Below, one piece after another: positions 46,200 to 58,492 of a stretch of DNA of 64,000 nucleotides. Numbering within the stretch: the first letter of the stretch is position 1; each line of letters opens with the position of its first letter. The notes below the pieces were generated by a model, which did not search any database, had not been told where the DNA came from, and worked only from the letters and a program-made list of their open reading frames with translations. This DNA is from Rutpela maculata (taxonomy: Eukaryota > Arthropoda > Insecta > Coleoptera > Cerambycidae): the NCBI GenBank assembly GCA_936432065.2, contig OW386291.2:27071821-27135820 (forward strand), given 5' to 3'. A program made the translations under genes and the position numbers.

Positions 46200-46586
46200 T
46201 TATTGGAGCAGAATTTCGAACGTAGCACGCTTACTTAAGGAGAAAATTTTTTCGGAGTAGGAAGATATGGGACCTAGACCAGCCGATAGAAAAATAAATG
46301 TATTATATTCCCGGTTGACGACCTTTTCCCTTGATCGAGAAAAACGTGAGCATTTAATTTCAGAAATCACAGTCTTGTTTATACCGCGGGCCTACAAGTA
46401 AAAGAACATATTTCTCGGAAACTACTGCACTTAGGAGAATGATTCTATATTTGATAGATAGAGTTTATTTAATATAATAATTCTATATTAAAACAAATCG
46501 GCAGCTACTGGAAGCGGCTAGAACCTCCCTATCCGGTGAAACTTTGAAGCCGAAAAGAGCAGTAAAAAATATGAACGATCTCATTT

Positions 46587-46980
46587 TTTTATTTTTAACT
46601 ATTTAACGTCGGCCTATTTCCGCTACCAGGGCCTATCACCGACGCCAGGAGACGAGCTACCCCCAACCTGGAAATTTTGCCGAACCTCTTCCCTTAAGAA
46701 GAGTAGGGATCTTTTACTTGCCTAACATTTAATAGACAAGGGGCCGCCTGCTTTACATCCCCTCCGAAGGATGGTATATCCACTACGTAATCCTCGTCTG
46801 AAATTACGTTGCTTCCGCGTATACACTGATATACAAGCCGCTAGAAGGTGGGGCAAGAACGCTGGATTTCCCACTGTATTTCCCAAGTTGGGTCACCCAT
46901 CCAAGTACTAACCGCGCTCGACGTTGCTTCAACGGAATATCGACTGATATTCACATTGAAGTCGCCTCTACGCTCGCCCC
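46587..46980 (-). mobile_element. 5S rRNA-derived SINE (SINE3 type), copy 2
   Basis: Reverse complement of the SINE at 35932, closely similar along its whole length, including the 5S box A/IE/box C head (about 46880-46935). It keeps GGGTGACC where copy 1 has GGGGTCC. A perfect 12-bp duplication ACGATCTCATTT flanks it (46575-46586 and 46981-46992), and the T-rich left end is the poly(A) tail in reverse. Confidence 0.92.
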
Positions 46981-47069
46981 ACGATCTCATTTAATATATT
47001 TATTAAGTTGAAATATGTTTATGCTGTCTGCACGCTTTAACACAGTAGTCTATTGAACGTTAGGTTAGA

Positions 47070-47708
47070 CCACAGAGTACGGTAACTATACAAAGGCGAA
47101 GGCAAGCCTTCCCGCCAAAACCAAATTTGTATACTTATCGCCATTTTTTTAATTGTTTAACAATCAACCTCACTTTTATGTTGACACTGTTGACGTTTAT
47201 CGTGTTTAAGTTTGTATTTGTGAATTTTATTTCCACTTATTTTGGGAGATTGAAAACATTAACCGAGAATTAAAATTCTCATAAATAAAACCTAGTGTAC
47301 AACTCAATTGAAAATAGGCGCCGATTATCAAATGGCAAGATCTTTCAATCCAACTCGAAATACACTATTTTTTCAGTGTACCCTTAAATGGGGATCTGCA
47401 CGTGACGTCATAGCTAACCTCAAAAATATATATTTCTTAAAATTCAAAAGTATTACGTAGCTATTATTAAAATTTCTGCCTGGTTCCCATACTTTCGACC
47501 AAAATCTAGTTCAATGTAATGTTTATAAAGTTTTAACTAGTTGTCATAATAAAATAAAACGCATTTTGCAGGTTAGAAATGTAACCTATTAAAAGAAATA
47601 AATTAACAACATATCTCTATGTAGACGCAACTGGCACGCAAGGTCACAGAAAACTAGCCATCAAAACCGTCAAAGCCTTCGCCTCTGTATAGTTACTGCA
47701 CTCTGTGG
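47070..47708. mobile_element. MITE with CCACAGAG ends and TTAGA duplication
   Basis: CCACAGAGTACGGTAACTAT and its near complement bound 639 bp. TTAGA is directly outside both ends (47065-47069, 47709-47713). The inverted match runs on through AAAGGCGAAGGC. No coding content. A 5-bp duplication does not identify one superfamily securely. Confidence 0.75.
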
Positions 47709-47729
47709 TTAGACTATAAAATATATCTT

Positions 47730-48163
47730 ACACAAGAGGCGTGTTATTTGGTTTTTTAATTTTTTTTTCACGGAAACCAAATCGAAAGAGTGCAAGTGTG
47801 ATATATCGTTGAAATCGGAATTTTTACTGCTTTTCAATGGTTCGATTACAAATTGTAAGAAATCATACAATAAACAACTTGTTGTGCCAAAACGGCACTA
47901 AACGTAATCCGATCTCAACCAAAACCTTTTCAGATCTTTTGGAGCACTAAAGAAACCCTCATGCAAAGTTTCATTCAAATCCGTTTAGTAGCTTCGCCGC
48001 CATCGTACTAACATACATAGACATACACACACACAGAAATTTTTCAAAAACAACTTTTTTGGGTTCCTGGGACCTCAAAACGTAAAGATTTGATGTTATC
48101 TCAATTTTCGATTTTGGACTAATTGTAGTAACCTCCCACAATTTTATTGTGGGGAGGTTAAAA
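47730..48163 (+). repeat. Repeat with terminal stem-loop AACCTCCC...GGGAGGTT
   Basis: Contains AAAGTTTCATTCAAATCCGT, an ACATACATAGACATACAC run, and a final hairpin whose stem CCTCCCACAA pairs with TTGTGGGGAGG. TTAAAA occurs at 46488-46493 and 48158-48163, which may mark the ends of the DNA inserted into the left arm of the 7-kb element. Family not determined. Confidence 0.55.
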
Positions 48164-48344
48164 ATGTCGTAATTCGACTTATTGCATTTTGAAAAAACAA
48201 TATATGTTTTGCAATAATCGATAAAAATGTTAACGTATTGCTTTCACACAGGCATAACTTTTTATTTCACGATATCGATTTCAAATTTTTTTATACCAAC
48301 GTCTTCCCTGATGTTTAAGGAATATTTTCTGTAGAATTGGTTCA

Positions 48345-49136
48345 ATTTGAAGCATAACATTACGGCATTTTTTGCACCTGCAGGCCAATGTACATTTTGG
48401 ATTTTATCGAAGATATGGGACATTTTACCGAAATGCAATTTTTATCTTGGCAGGAAATATTTAACATATCTCTCATTTCGTCAGGTATTGGTGCTTTTGT
48501 GGAGAAAACTGGTCGAATACCTTCTTCGGATGATACCCCATCCAAACTGAAAAATATCAAATTCCTCAACATTAAGTTTATGACTACTGCACCATATTTT
48601 GCTCGGTAATAAACACCTGAAAATCAAAATATTCATCTAATATAAAACAAAATAGAAATAAAATTGAACCAACCACATGCTGCTTGAAAGCAACTTCTGT
48701 TGGAGGCTGTTCTGCTGGTCATTTCAACGACTGTTAGTTTTCTGACATCATCCAGGCTTTCAACATTGTCGTGTTTATACCATTTCGCAACAAAATTTCT
48801 AGACATTCGCAGAACATCTTCTAGATGCGAAAATTTGAAAAATTTCTAATATCTTCCTTCCATGCAACATTGAATTCAGTTTTTTTTGCCAATTTTGAAA
48901 AATCCACTAGTTGTATCACGAGTTAATAAATGTATAGCTGGCAAATAAGAACAGAAATCTGACCTCTGTTTCGATAATATAGAAGTTATATCAATATATC
49001 TTAGTTTATTAGTCGTCTGATTGGAATGACTCGTTTGAATATAAATGTTTTTATCTCGAAATATTTCAGAGAATACTGCAGCATAATACAAAACTATAAC
49101 GGGAACATCAGTAGGTATCATCTGACTGAATGACAA
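48345..49136 (-). pseudogene. Academ-like transposase C-terminal half inside the 7-kb element
   Basis: Reading downward: an 86-codon frame (48876-49136) begins near PTDVPVIVLYYA, in the position of the DTDV...LL motif, and ends LPAIHLLTRDTTSGFFKIGK, a damaged LPxxHxxTGCDTTSxFFxIGK block. Then PPTEVAFKQHV near 48690, an apparent small intron with acceptor GATTTTCAG near 48640, and a final segment with APIPDEMRDMLNISCQDKNC leading to a cysteine-poor tail. Block order equals that of the copies at 32.3 and 38.4 kb. Frameshifts make it inactive. Confidence 0.7.
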
Positions 49137-49175
49137 TATTTTCAGAAGATCTCAGAAAACTGATAACATCAGTCG

Positions 49176-49570
49176 TTAAAATGGTCAGCAGAACTTCCTC
49201 CAACAGAAGATGCTTTCAGGCAGCATGTCCTTGTTGGTTCAATTTTGTTTTTATTTATTTTATATTAAATGAATACTTCGATTTTCGGGTGTTTATTAAA
49301 GAACAAAATATGGAGCCGCAGACAAACAATATTGAGGAGTTTGATATTTTTCAATTTGAATGGGAATCACATGAAGGAGGTATCCGACTAGTTCTCTCCA
49401 CAAAAGCACCAATGCCTGACGAAATGAGAGATATGTTAAATATTTCCCGCCGGGATAAAAATTGCATTTCTATAAAATGTCCATGTCGTGGAGAAAATTT
49501 AAAGTATACATCGGCCCGCAGAAAAGAATGCCGTAATGTTACGATTCATATCGAACCAATTAATGAGTAA
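49176..49570 (+). pseudogene. Inverted second copy of the same transposase end
   Basis: Plus strand repeats 48345-48740 in reverse: LPPTEDAFRQHVLVG near 49195, the intron-like segment, then APMPDEMRDMLNISRRDKNC and KCPCRGENLKYTSARRKECR and a TAA at 49568-49570. The Cys content is better kept than in the minus copy. The 146-aa frame starting 49130 reads through the intron in a mixed frame and is not itself a gene model. The two copies differ at many positions, so the duplication is not recent. Confidence 0.65.
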
Positions 49571-49612
49571 CTTAATTTTTGAACATTGTTATTTAATTTT
49601 TTTTAAAAACTC

Positions 49613-49912
49613 AAATAAAATCAAGTCAAATGTTTTATTTCCTTTCTTGCCTTATACATAGATACGGATGAGGTTTGTCATATATAGGTGGAAAACCACC
49701 AAGTGGAGCACTTAATTAATTGATTGATTTACTAAAAGTAAATTATAAAAGTTAACAGCAATAAATAAAATCAAGTCAAATGTTTTATTTCCTTTCTTGC
49801 CTTATACATAGATACGGATGAGGTTTGTCATATACAGGTGGAAAATCACCAAGTGGAGCACTTAATTAATTGATTGATTTACTAAAAGTAAATTATAAAA
49901 GTTACTTAATAG
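49613..49912 (+). repeat. Tandem duplication, 150-bp unit x 2
   Basis: 49613-49762 and 49763-49912 differ at only a few bases (for example ATATAGG/ATACAGG). It follows directly on the end of the transposase remnant and contains AATAAA-type signals, so it may be the transposase 3' flank duplicated recently. Confidence 0.9.
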
Positions 49913-51894
49913 CAATATATATAAAAAGTGCAAGTAACATAAAGAACATCAAATGAGGTAAACATTTTTGGACGTAAACAGGACAAAAATATGAAAACAA
50001 ATAAATATTTTAAAATAATTCATTCACTGATAATTAAAATTATTTTTTTCTTAACTGTGTTTTATTTCATAACACCAGGTAGGCACCGCTATAATAATAC
50101 TCCAACAGTAGTATTATGTCAGTCCTCACTTTTTCGACGCTCTGGTTTACGTATCTATCGATCTTTATCCCACTCGCAATTCGCCCTTGACTAATGCCAC
50201 ACGCGCGTGTTCAAATATCTCTATAGCCTTTATTTATGAAGCGACAATATGACAGAAAATGCGGGCATGCTGGGCGGAATCGGCTGTCACCTTAAACTAG
50301 AGTATTTTTTTTAAGTGTGCAAGTGTGAGCAGTAACATGGCAGCAGTTAACAAATTATATTTAATTTACTGCCAAATGCCTATTTTATTTTTATGATTTT
50401 CATTTGTTTTGTCCCAAATACAGGGATTTGTCTCCACAAGTTCGATTAATTTAACAATATCATATTTAAAACCAGCCATATTTTTCACTAAATTAATTAA
50501 ACAAAATAAATGAAAACTGTAGACACCACACAAATGAATAAAAATCGACGACGACACAAGTGGCGTGTTAGTGTAGAAGAACGCACTACCGGGCGTCAAA
50601 ATGACGCGACACCAATTTATTTCTCAGGGGGCGCCAATCGCGTATTACCCCGTTCTTCTACCTCCCAGGCGGGTTCGAGATAAGATGCACTTCGATAGCC
50701 GAGTAATGGACCAAGGCTGCACTACCACAGATCGGAAATGACGCTCTTTCTGGACCTGAATTCCCCATTAGGGGAAATGAAATTTTGCATAAAAAAAATC
50801 CCAACCGAAGAATTTCTCTGCGGAGGGATTAATTTTTGTACGTGGAAACCACGTTTTGGTCCGTTAATGACGGAATCTATTTCTCAAAAAACGCATAAAA
50901 AAATCCCTCTCAAACTTCCGTAAAGCAATCAGAAGGTCGAACGTTAATGCTAATTAACTCGACACATCCGGCTTTCTATACGAAAGTTCCAGGGATTATA
51001 GACCGTCAACAGGCCTCAAGATCAATTAAGAAACAATAGTTCAAAGAATCCGTTTATTTAACAAAATTGGTTTTACAAAATTCTCAAGATAAGAATCGTG
51101 CCTTCCCCAATCAAGGTAATAACTTTCAGACCATACAAGCGAGAGCGCTCACGCTAACGATCGAATAGGTAGAAAAGATTCATACATACCTTCTCAGAAT
51201 CAAAATGCGAGCATTTTTAGAGTCGTCTCAGACTCTGGGTAAATAAATAATTATGGCTGACTAAAATAACTTAAAAAAGTTTTACTCATTGAATTTAGGT
51301 TCGCTAGAGACTACTTAGCTTTAAAGTTCTTGTATCGTGAAGAGCCACGTACTCGAACACATTCAGAGGACTTATTACTGCGTAAGTTGAATGGCGTTCG
51401 ATCAGTCCACGACTTACTAGCCCTTATCACAGTCGTTCGATATTATCGATTTGGCAGCTACCCACCTTCGAGCGACTTTTAGGCAAAATTGAATTTTTGG
51501 TTTTTTATGCACAAGGCGTTTTCCTCTATAACTTTGTCATTTGGAAAGCCCTGTTGTTTCCTACCTTTGTTTGGACCACTCAACGCGCTCGACCAAATTG
51601 CGAGCCGCTGAGTCAATCCCAACTCTTTCTATGCGAGAAACCGGCCTTGTACATGTGCATTGATTTTTATCAATTTTTGCTTATCGGCACTACGCCGGCT
51701 TTGTCAAAATCTTCTATTTTGCCCTTCGGATGCAGTGCATCGCTAAAATTTTATGCTCATACTTTAGAATTGGGCTTTCAATGACCGTACCTTAAAGGTC
51801 AATGTCTTTGGTGAAGGAATAAAAAATAAAAAATAATTCAGTGTATATTTTCGTGGTACTTTTTAAACTGACTTTGTGGTACTTTTGAAAAATC
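49913..51894. other. Unassigned sequence inside the 7-kb element
   Basis: 50560-51830 is clearly less AT-rich than the surroundings, but frames at 50738 and 51497 show no domain. It may be captured DNA or an old LTR-like segment. I can support nothing more. Confidence 0.35.
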
Positions 51895-52198
51895 GGCGTA
51901 CTTTTGAAAAATCAATTTTCAAGCCAAATTTCAAGGTACTTTTGAAAAACTAATCTGCGGGTGAAATTTTGGCGTACTTTTGAAAAATCGATTTTCAAGC
52001 TAAATTTCAAGGTACTTTTGAAAAGTTAATCTGCGGGTGAAATTTTGGCGTACTTTTGAAAAATCGATCTTCAAGCCAAATTTCAACGTAGTTTTGAAAA
52101 ATTAGTCTGCAAGTGAAATTTTGGCGTACTTTCGATAAATCGATTCCTGAGCCAATTTTGACGCCCTTCCAAAAATATTATTTTTCAAAGTCCAATTT
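51895..52198 (+). repeat. 76-bp tandem repeat, about 4 copies
   Basis: Units start with GGCGTACTTTTGAAAAATCG at 51895, 51971, 52047 and 52123, exactly 76 bp apart. Each holds two half-units starting G(C/G)TACTTTTGAAAA. The last copy is diverged and incomplete. Confidence 0.92.
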
Positions 52199-52799
52199 GT
52201 GGTACCTTTGAAAAAGTATATTACTCATAAATCTTTGTCATTATATACTTCTACTCTCATATTCTGAACCAAAAACATTTTTCCTAAGTGAAAATTCGGT
52301 GGTTCTTCGAATTTTCACCTGGTCATTTCCAACGCCTTATAGAAACCAAAACGGTCCTTATGGACTGATCTGCGCCTCTGCAGACTCCCAAAAATGTCTT
52401 CAAATGAAATTTTTGCCTAAGTCGAATTTTGATTCTGTCTTCAACTTAGGACGATTTTGGAGAGTTCTACATTAGCTCCTTGAGTACATATAATTTGTTA
52501 CTATACTTCCACTCCCCCACGTCGATGTGGAAGTAAAATTAATTCGTTCAGTTATTTATTTCAAATATTATAATGTTTCTAGAATTAGACAACTGTGGTG
52601 TGAACGACCGTACTAATGTCATACTTTCGGCAGAACTTCAAAGAGACGATGTCGGTTTGGCGGCAGGCAAGCCCGCATGTATTTTGTCGTTCACTGACTG
52701 AAACTGACCTCGCCACTGCTGGCTCGAACAAACTTTGCCGCTACCCAGCAGTCGCCCTGCCAAACTTCAAAGGTAGCGACAAGGCTGCCGCTGGATCGT
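52199..52799. other. Noncoding sequence, GC-richer toward 52620-52800
   Basis: 52650-52800 contains repeated GCC/GGC-type blocks and a 70-codon frame (52616-52828) without recognisable domain. It belongs to the inner part of the right arm region. Confidence 0.35.
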
Positions 52800-53258
52800 G
52801 TGTGTTTAAACATCAGGGAAGAGGTTGATAAAAAAAAATTTGAAATCGATAGCGTGAAATCAAAATTGCTGTGTGAAAGCAATTCATTAGCATTTTTATC
52901 AATTATTGCTAGAGCATATATATTTTTTTTTCAAAATGTAATAAGTCGAATTATGAAACTTTTCTAATGTAGAATTATTATATGGAGTAAAGTCTATCAA
53001 TCAAATCTAGAATCATTCACCTAAGTGCAGTAGTTTCCAAGTAATATGTTTTTTTACTTGCAGGCGCGCGCAGAAAAATTGTGATCTCTGAAATTAAATG
53101 CTCACAAATTTTGTCTCGACAATGGGAAAAGGTCGTCAACCGGGAATATAATAGGTTATTTATTTCTCTATTAGATGGCCTAGGTTCCTTAATCTTTCTA
53201 CCCCGAAATATTTTTTTGAACGATTTCAACCTAAATTGCGCTCCGCTATTTGTTAATA

Positions 53259-53802
53259 GAGAGATATGGCATAGTCACGTAACGGCATTCGCTATTACAG
53301 GATCGCGTTATTTGACATCTAAGCATGCGCACCTTTAATCTGCGTTAAGGCATGCGGTAATAACTTAGCGCCTGACGTAATTTCGGTACGTTTAGCGAAC
53401 GTCGAGTAAACGACGTTATCCTCATCTCGGTGAAAATCGGGAAGCCCAAGATATGTAGAGTATAAATCTTGAAATCAGCCGATCTGTATTTATGTTATTT
53501 GTCAGTTCGTTCCGGGTTCGTTCGTTATTTTGTTTATAAATTTTTGAGGTTACGTTGATAATTTTAATATATTTGAGGTTTTTTTGCTACTTTTTTTTCA
53601 ATTTTAGAGAAAAGATAGGAAATTAGTTTATTTATTCAGTTTTAATTAAGTCTATTATTAATAAATCGATCGAAGAAGATAACGTATATACGCTATAATG
53701 GAACTGCAGTGCAATAAGTCTAAAACAAAGCTTCGTTATTTGCATCAATAACGTAACGTAATTAGCGAACGTCGTGCTGTATCACTGACTGCCATATCTC
53801 TC
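53259..53802. mobile_element. MITE with GAGAGATATGGCA ends and TA duplication
   Basis: GAGAGATATGGCA and its exact complement bound 544 bp, with TA outside both ends (53257-53258, 53803-53804). A second inner inverted block is ACGTAATT...TTAGCGAACGTCG. Tc1/mariner-type by duplication. No coding content. Confidence 0.8.
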
Positions 53803-53804
53803 TA

Positions 53805-56715
53805 ATGTCTAAACCTTGTTATTTTAAATTTGTTGATATTTCATATAAACCGGATATTAGAAAAATCTGTGTTATTTGGCGTACAAAGAATTCTAATGAC
53901 TTCTAGAAGTGAGGTCTGAGGTACTAGAAATTTAATATACACATTGCACAATGCACATGTACCTGGACACTTTTGGGCAATAGTATCATAAAGTGAAAGA
54001 TAATTCTTAAAGTATTGAAGACTAGTAGCTGTTCCTCCTTATAAATTATTATTAATTCAATTTATTACTTATTATAAGTAGGTAGTGATTTGCATTCGGT
54101 TCAAAGTGCCGATGGCGAAAAGTGGTTTCCTATTTTAGGTAGTTTTATATCTAAATTTACATTAGTCTTAAGGTAACTTTAAACACAATTAAATAATATA
54201 TTTGTCTAGTCTTGACCTTGATAGTAGGCAGATATATAAACATTTAGAAAATAAGCTCCAGCCTAAATTCGTTTGTTTTGACGGCAACTGAATATAGATT
54301 ATTAACAATGGTTGGATAATAATAAATTAAAATAGCATACTTAGATAAATAATTTATAGCACTTTAATCATAATAGTTGTTCCTCGTTAGGTATTTTATG
54401 CTTTATTTGATATCTACATAAAATTTCACAATAACTGATATGTAAGACAATGTTCCAATACCTATTTAGATTTATTGAATGTCCACTACATGGATAATTT
54501 TATTGATTGTGATCTGATTAGCTCGGTTTTAGCATATTGTTATTAGCATCTAGCGAAATTTTAAAAAATAGGCAAAATAAACTTTGTAATTACTAAAAAA
54601 AAATAAAAAGCACACTTTCGATGTAAGAAAAGGAAATAACACAGTTTTGTTCTTTCTATTTTTCAATAAAAAATCATGAACAGAAATAAAATTTGAGAAT
54701 TTCCGTTTAAAAAAAATAGTTTTGCTATTTTACTTTCGATTTTGGCTTTAGTCAAGAGATCCTAACAAATTAACAAATTATGTGTAAAAATGTGAATTCA
54801 ATTCCAAAAAATATACTTTACCATTAATTTCCACCTAATAAACGAAACAAAGGTTGAGACAGGGAACACCCTTTTCACTTCAAGTCTCGAATAGTTTTAC
54901 TTAATGAATCTTTTTTTGCTCAAGGATATTTTACATATTTTTGAAACGTTAGTTTAGTAGTATTTTTTAATCACTCTGTATAATTATTTTTGCTTATGTT
55001 ATTAATTATTATATTTACTTGAATCCCTATCATTCTTGAAAAAAATGTCTCTTTGCAATTTGACCATTTTTAATATTTGTCCGAGTCTTATATTTATTAT
55101 TCGTGTTTGGAAGGTCTGCATCTGTCAATAAATAATATTAATAATAATAATAAGTGAATATCTCCTAAATTTTAAGTTTTGGTATATGGTATGCTACATA
55201 AAATGATATTAGAGCTTACGGTATAATCCAAGAATATAAAAATATATAGGATGGAGGTGTAAAATTGCATGATAAGATATTTGAACTATCAGGTACAGGG
55301 TGAGGCGCGTAAATAGTCATGATTTTTAAAAATTATAGTATTAGAGCAAGATTTTACCAAGGTTTTTGATAAAACACACAGAAATAAAAAGATGTACAAG
55401 ATATTAGAACTACAATATACAGTGTGTCTCTCTCAGATTCTACTATTTCTGGTTATAGCGGAAGTGGTATAAAAACGAAAATATTTTAGTTGCATAGAGT
55501 AGCACCATGAAAACCCATATACACAAAATTGCCTAGCTGTGCTTTTGGAAACTATTATATTTATGAAAACATTAATTGTAAATATATTGTAAAACTGGCT
55601 CTTGTTTACGGCTACGCACGCATGGGCCCTCACTTTTTGTCGCCGTCTCCCTCTGCGTAGTATTTTGCAAATACTTAAGGCCTTCCATCATGCTTACCTC
55701 GGGTTATCTTACATAGATACAAGTAACTCTGCTCACTAGACCAGGCTAGGCCGTTTATTTGGTTAGCTTCTTCATATTTTAAAGGGTTGTTAGTATTTGT
55801 TATTGTATTAGTAGTGTATTTTCTCTTAATATGTGATACTATATTTATGCACACGATTATTTGTGTTGTTGTGGTATGACTCTTTTGTTATCAGTGTTTT
55901 CTAGTGTTTGATTGTGCTTTGTGCAGCATTAGATGGTTCTTTTGGCATTTCTGAATTATTTATTAGTAGTTTATTTTTCAACAAAAGTGTTTACAATAGC
56001 ATTTTAGTTTTAGAGAGGATCAGGAGTGTAAATATAGTTCAAGGAGGAGTGTTTTGGGGTCTGTAGGAATTTGTTGTTAAGAGATTAGATACGGTTGGAT
56101 TAGTGCATCGGACAAGGGTATTGGCGAAATTGGGGATGGGTCTGTGTAGGATAAGGTTCCGTCTCTCTCACTAACCTACCGTCTCTTTTCAACTTCCGAC
56201 TATCTGCCCTAACTTTATCCCACTTTCACTACATTTTTCCCCACCATCTCAACATTTTCTCCTACTTTTCCACCATTTTCCCACATTTCCACTATCTTCT
56301 CCTACCTTCTCACCTCACTCTCGCTTTTCTACCTCAAGTAAAACTTTTCCGACGTCCAACCGTTTTAGACTAATTGCAACGTCAATATTAGCGCAAAATG
56401 TGGTCGGACGATTACTTAAACATATAAGCAGCGCTACATCGATGGGACGATGTTGTTGCAATTTCATAAACTGTAAGGCTAATTTTAGTCATCGATTAAC
56501 GTTTGTTAGACATTGCTTGATTGGTAGTCATACTTGGTTAAACGTCGGTAATTAACCAAATATGATGGAGCCCTGATTCCTCAATTGACCGACGTTGAAT
56601 TGACGTCAGCAGCCAACTTATTTATGAAAATCTTTATATATTGCATATATCTAAGCATTGTTAGTATTATTACTTTATCCCATATGAACCATAATACAGA
56701 ATGCACTCTCATAAA
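53805..56715. other. AT-rich stretch with a C/T-rich tract, no gene seen
   Basis: A short AATAAT run lies at 55123-55154. 56185-56340 is a pyrimidine-rich tract of repeated TTTTCC(C)AC-like units. No coding feature can be supported. Confidence 0.45.
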
Positions 56716-56717
56716 TA

Positions 56718-56826
56718 CCCTACAAACACTAAAGGTCGGCCTTCCAGCGGGCCGTCACGGGGCCAGAAGTTTGATTTCCGGCCTAACGATGGCTCGCTGA
56801 TGGGCCAACCTTTAGTGTTTGTTGGG
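56718..56826. mobile_element. 109-bp MITE with TA duplication
   Basis: CCCTACAAACACTAAAGGT and its near complement (ACCTTTAGTGTTTGTTGGG) bound a GC-rich 109-bp palindrome, with TA directly outside each end. Superfamily inferred only from the TA duplication. Confidence 0.8.
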
Positions 56827-56828
56827 TA

Positions 56829-58492
56829 GTTGGAGTAAGTAATCTTGACCACATTAGAATTGCAAAAGCATCATTAGTAAGTAATATTTGGGGTTCCCAA
56901 ACATTCCCTTTCCAACTTTTGGGTGGTCCGATTTATGGAGACCGACTTACTATACCCAACGTAATTACTAGTATATTAGGTACTTGAGTTCAAACTGAAA
57001 TAGGGTGGATTCCAACGTGGAACCAATTTTAATTTTATTGGCCGAATTAATGTACAAATATGTTGGACTATCGTTGTGACTACGTCCAACACCAACGTTG
57101 GGTTGCCAGTAACAACGTTGATAAGACCAGAGGGAATACGTAGGTATAGTTGAAGTAATCTTAATACGGAGCCGTTATGCGGGGCGAGAGGAATGAAATA
57201 GGCGGCAACTAGATCTCCCGTCTTTACTCCACTTTTGCATTAAGTGAGAGAGAAGATACCGGCCATTCGATGTCGGCTATCTGGCGTAGCCTGTGGGAGA
57301 GTACATTATGAGTGTGTTGTTTAATCCAGGACTGCAGTTAGAGACACCGCAGTCGAGCTTATACTGACGGGGTGAAGATATAATTCGATAATTAGGTACT
57401 TTATATTTTTGAAAATAATTTTAGTAAGTTTTGTTACCAATTCATAGCAATGTCTTGGGGGATATTGTAAGTGTAATATTACAAAAAGTAAACGAGCGAA
57501 CAATATAGTTAAATCCGGCTCTGCGTTCTTGCCTCACAACGTCGTTCACAAATGCGATTGCTTCAACTATAAAATGTAGAATTATTACTAGGGATGATAA
57601 TTGAAAATGTATTTTCTGCCTTTGGTGTCATTAAACAAACTCGAAAATATCGAAAATTATATATTATTGAAGTAAAATTTTGGCAGACATACGAAAACTT
57701 TTTTTTAGTTATTATAGCATTAAGCAAATTGGAAAATATCGACAATTCTATGAAAAACAAAATTTCAAAAATACCTATCTCACAAATTTACAAATATCCG
57801 AGCTAATATCATTAAAATGGAATTCTCATGGGAATATAAAATTAAAACAATTTTACCCCATTCGTCAAATTAAAATAAATGATAGTACGCTGTTGTTCGT
57901 AAAACACATGTATTTTTTTTAGATGTGCTCCGTATAAATTTAAACCAAAAATAAATAATAAAGTAACGTAACATCTCGTCACGTTCACTTGTAGACACAC
58001 ATATAGATCTTCTTATGTTGATTCGAGTCCGACGTACATACATACCGAAAGTGCCATTGTAGTAGCTTCCCGCAGACTTTGCGCACGTCACAAATCGCAC
58101 ACAGCCAAGAGAAAAATGAATACAAAGCATACCGAACACCAGTTTATTCTCCTGTCAGAGTCGAGGAATATAAATTTTGCAATTGTTGCCTTTGACAACT
58201 TAATATCAAGTTTTAGCATTCGCATAATACAAATACGTAACCTACCTACTTACCTAAAGAAAATCTCTGAATTTTAAATCGTGAAGAGAAGGATTGTGAG
58301 AATGCCTTATATATTATACTGTCTACAAAAGGTCATATAATTTAGATATGGCAATAATAAGAAAATCTCGGTATATGTATGGATATTGTTAAGGCTTTAG
58401 ATATGCCAATATATAAAAATATTTATTATCATTTTTAAAGAAATGAATATTTATATAAACGAAAAAATTAAATGTAAAAAAATAAACATTTC
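56829..58492. other. Intergenic stretch, no gene seen
   Basis: CCAACGTT-type motifs around 57012-57120 suggest an old MITE, but the ends cannot be fixed. Frames at 57563-58139 have no domain. Confidence 0.4.

Larger units (their letters stand above)
46200..53255 (-). mobile_element. ~7-kb palindromic Academ-like element with nested insertions
   Basis: The right arm 52800-53255 is the reverse complement of the left arm, which is itself split into 46200-46493 and 48164-48335 by inserted DNA. Landmarks are TTCCCGGTTGACGACCTTTT at 46300 against 53140, AACTACTGCACTTAGG at 46420 against 53020, and TTCAAATTTTTT...CTTCCCTGATGTTTA at 48280 against 52805. Inside are a transposase remnant on the minus strand, an inverted partial copy of it, and tandem repeats. 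The exact ends and target duplication are not resolved. Confidence 0.7.

Noticed and set aside
48347..48609. Plus-strand frames 48347-48550 and 48388-48609
   Set aside because: Complement of the Academ-like transposase end, which shares its order with other minus and plus copies.
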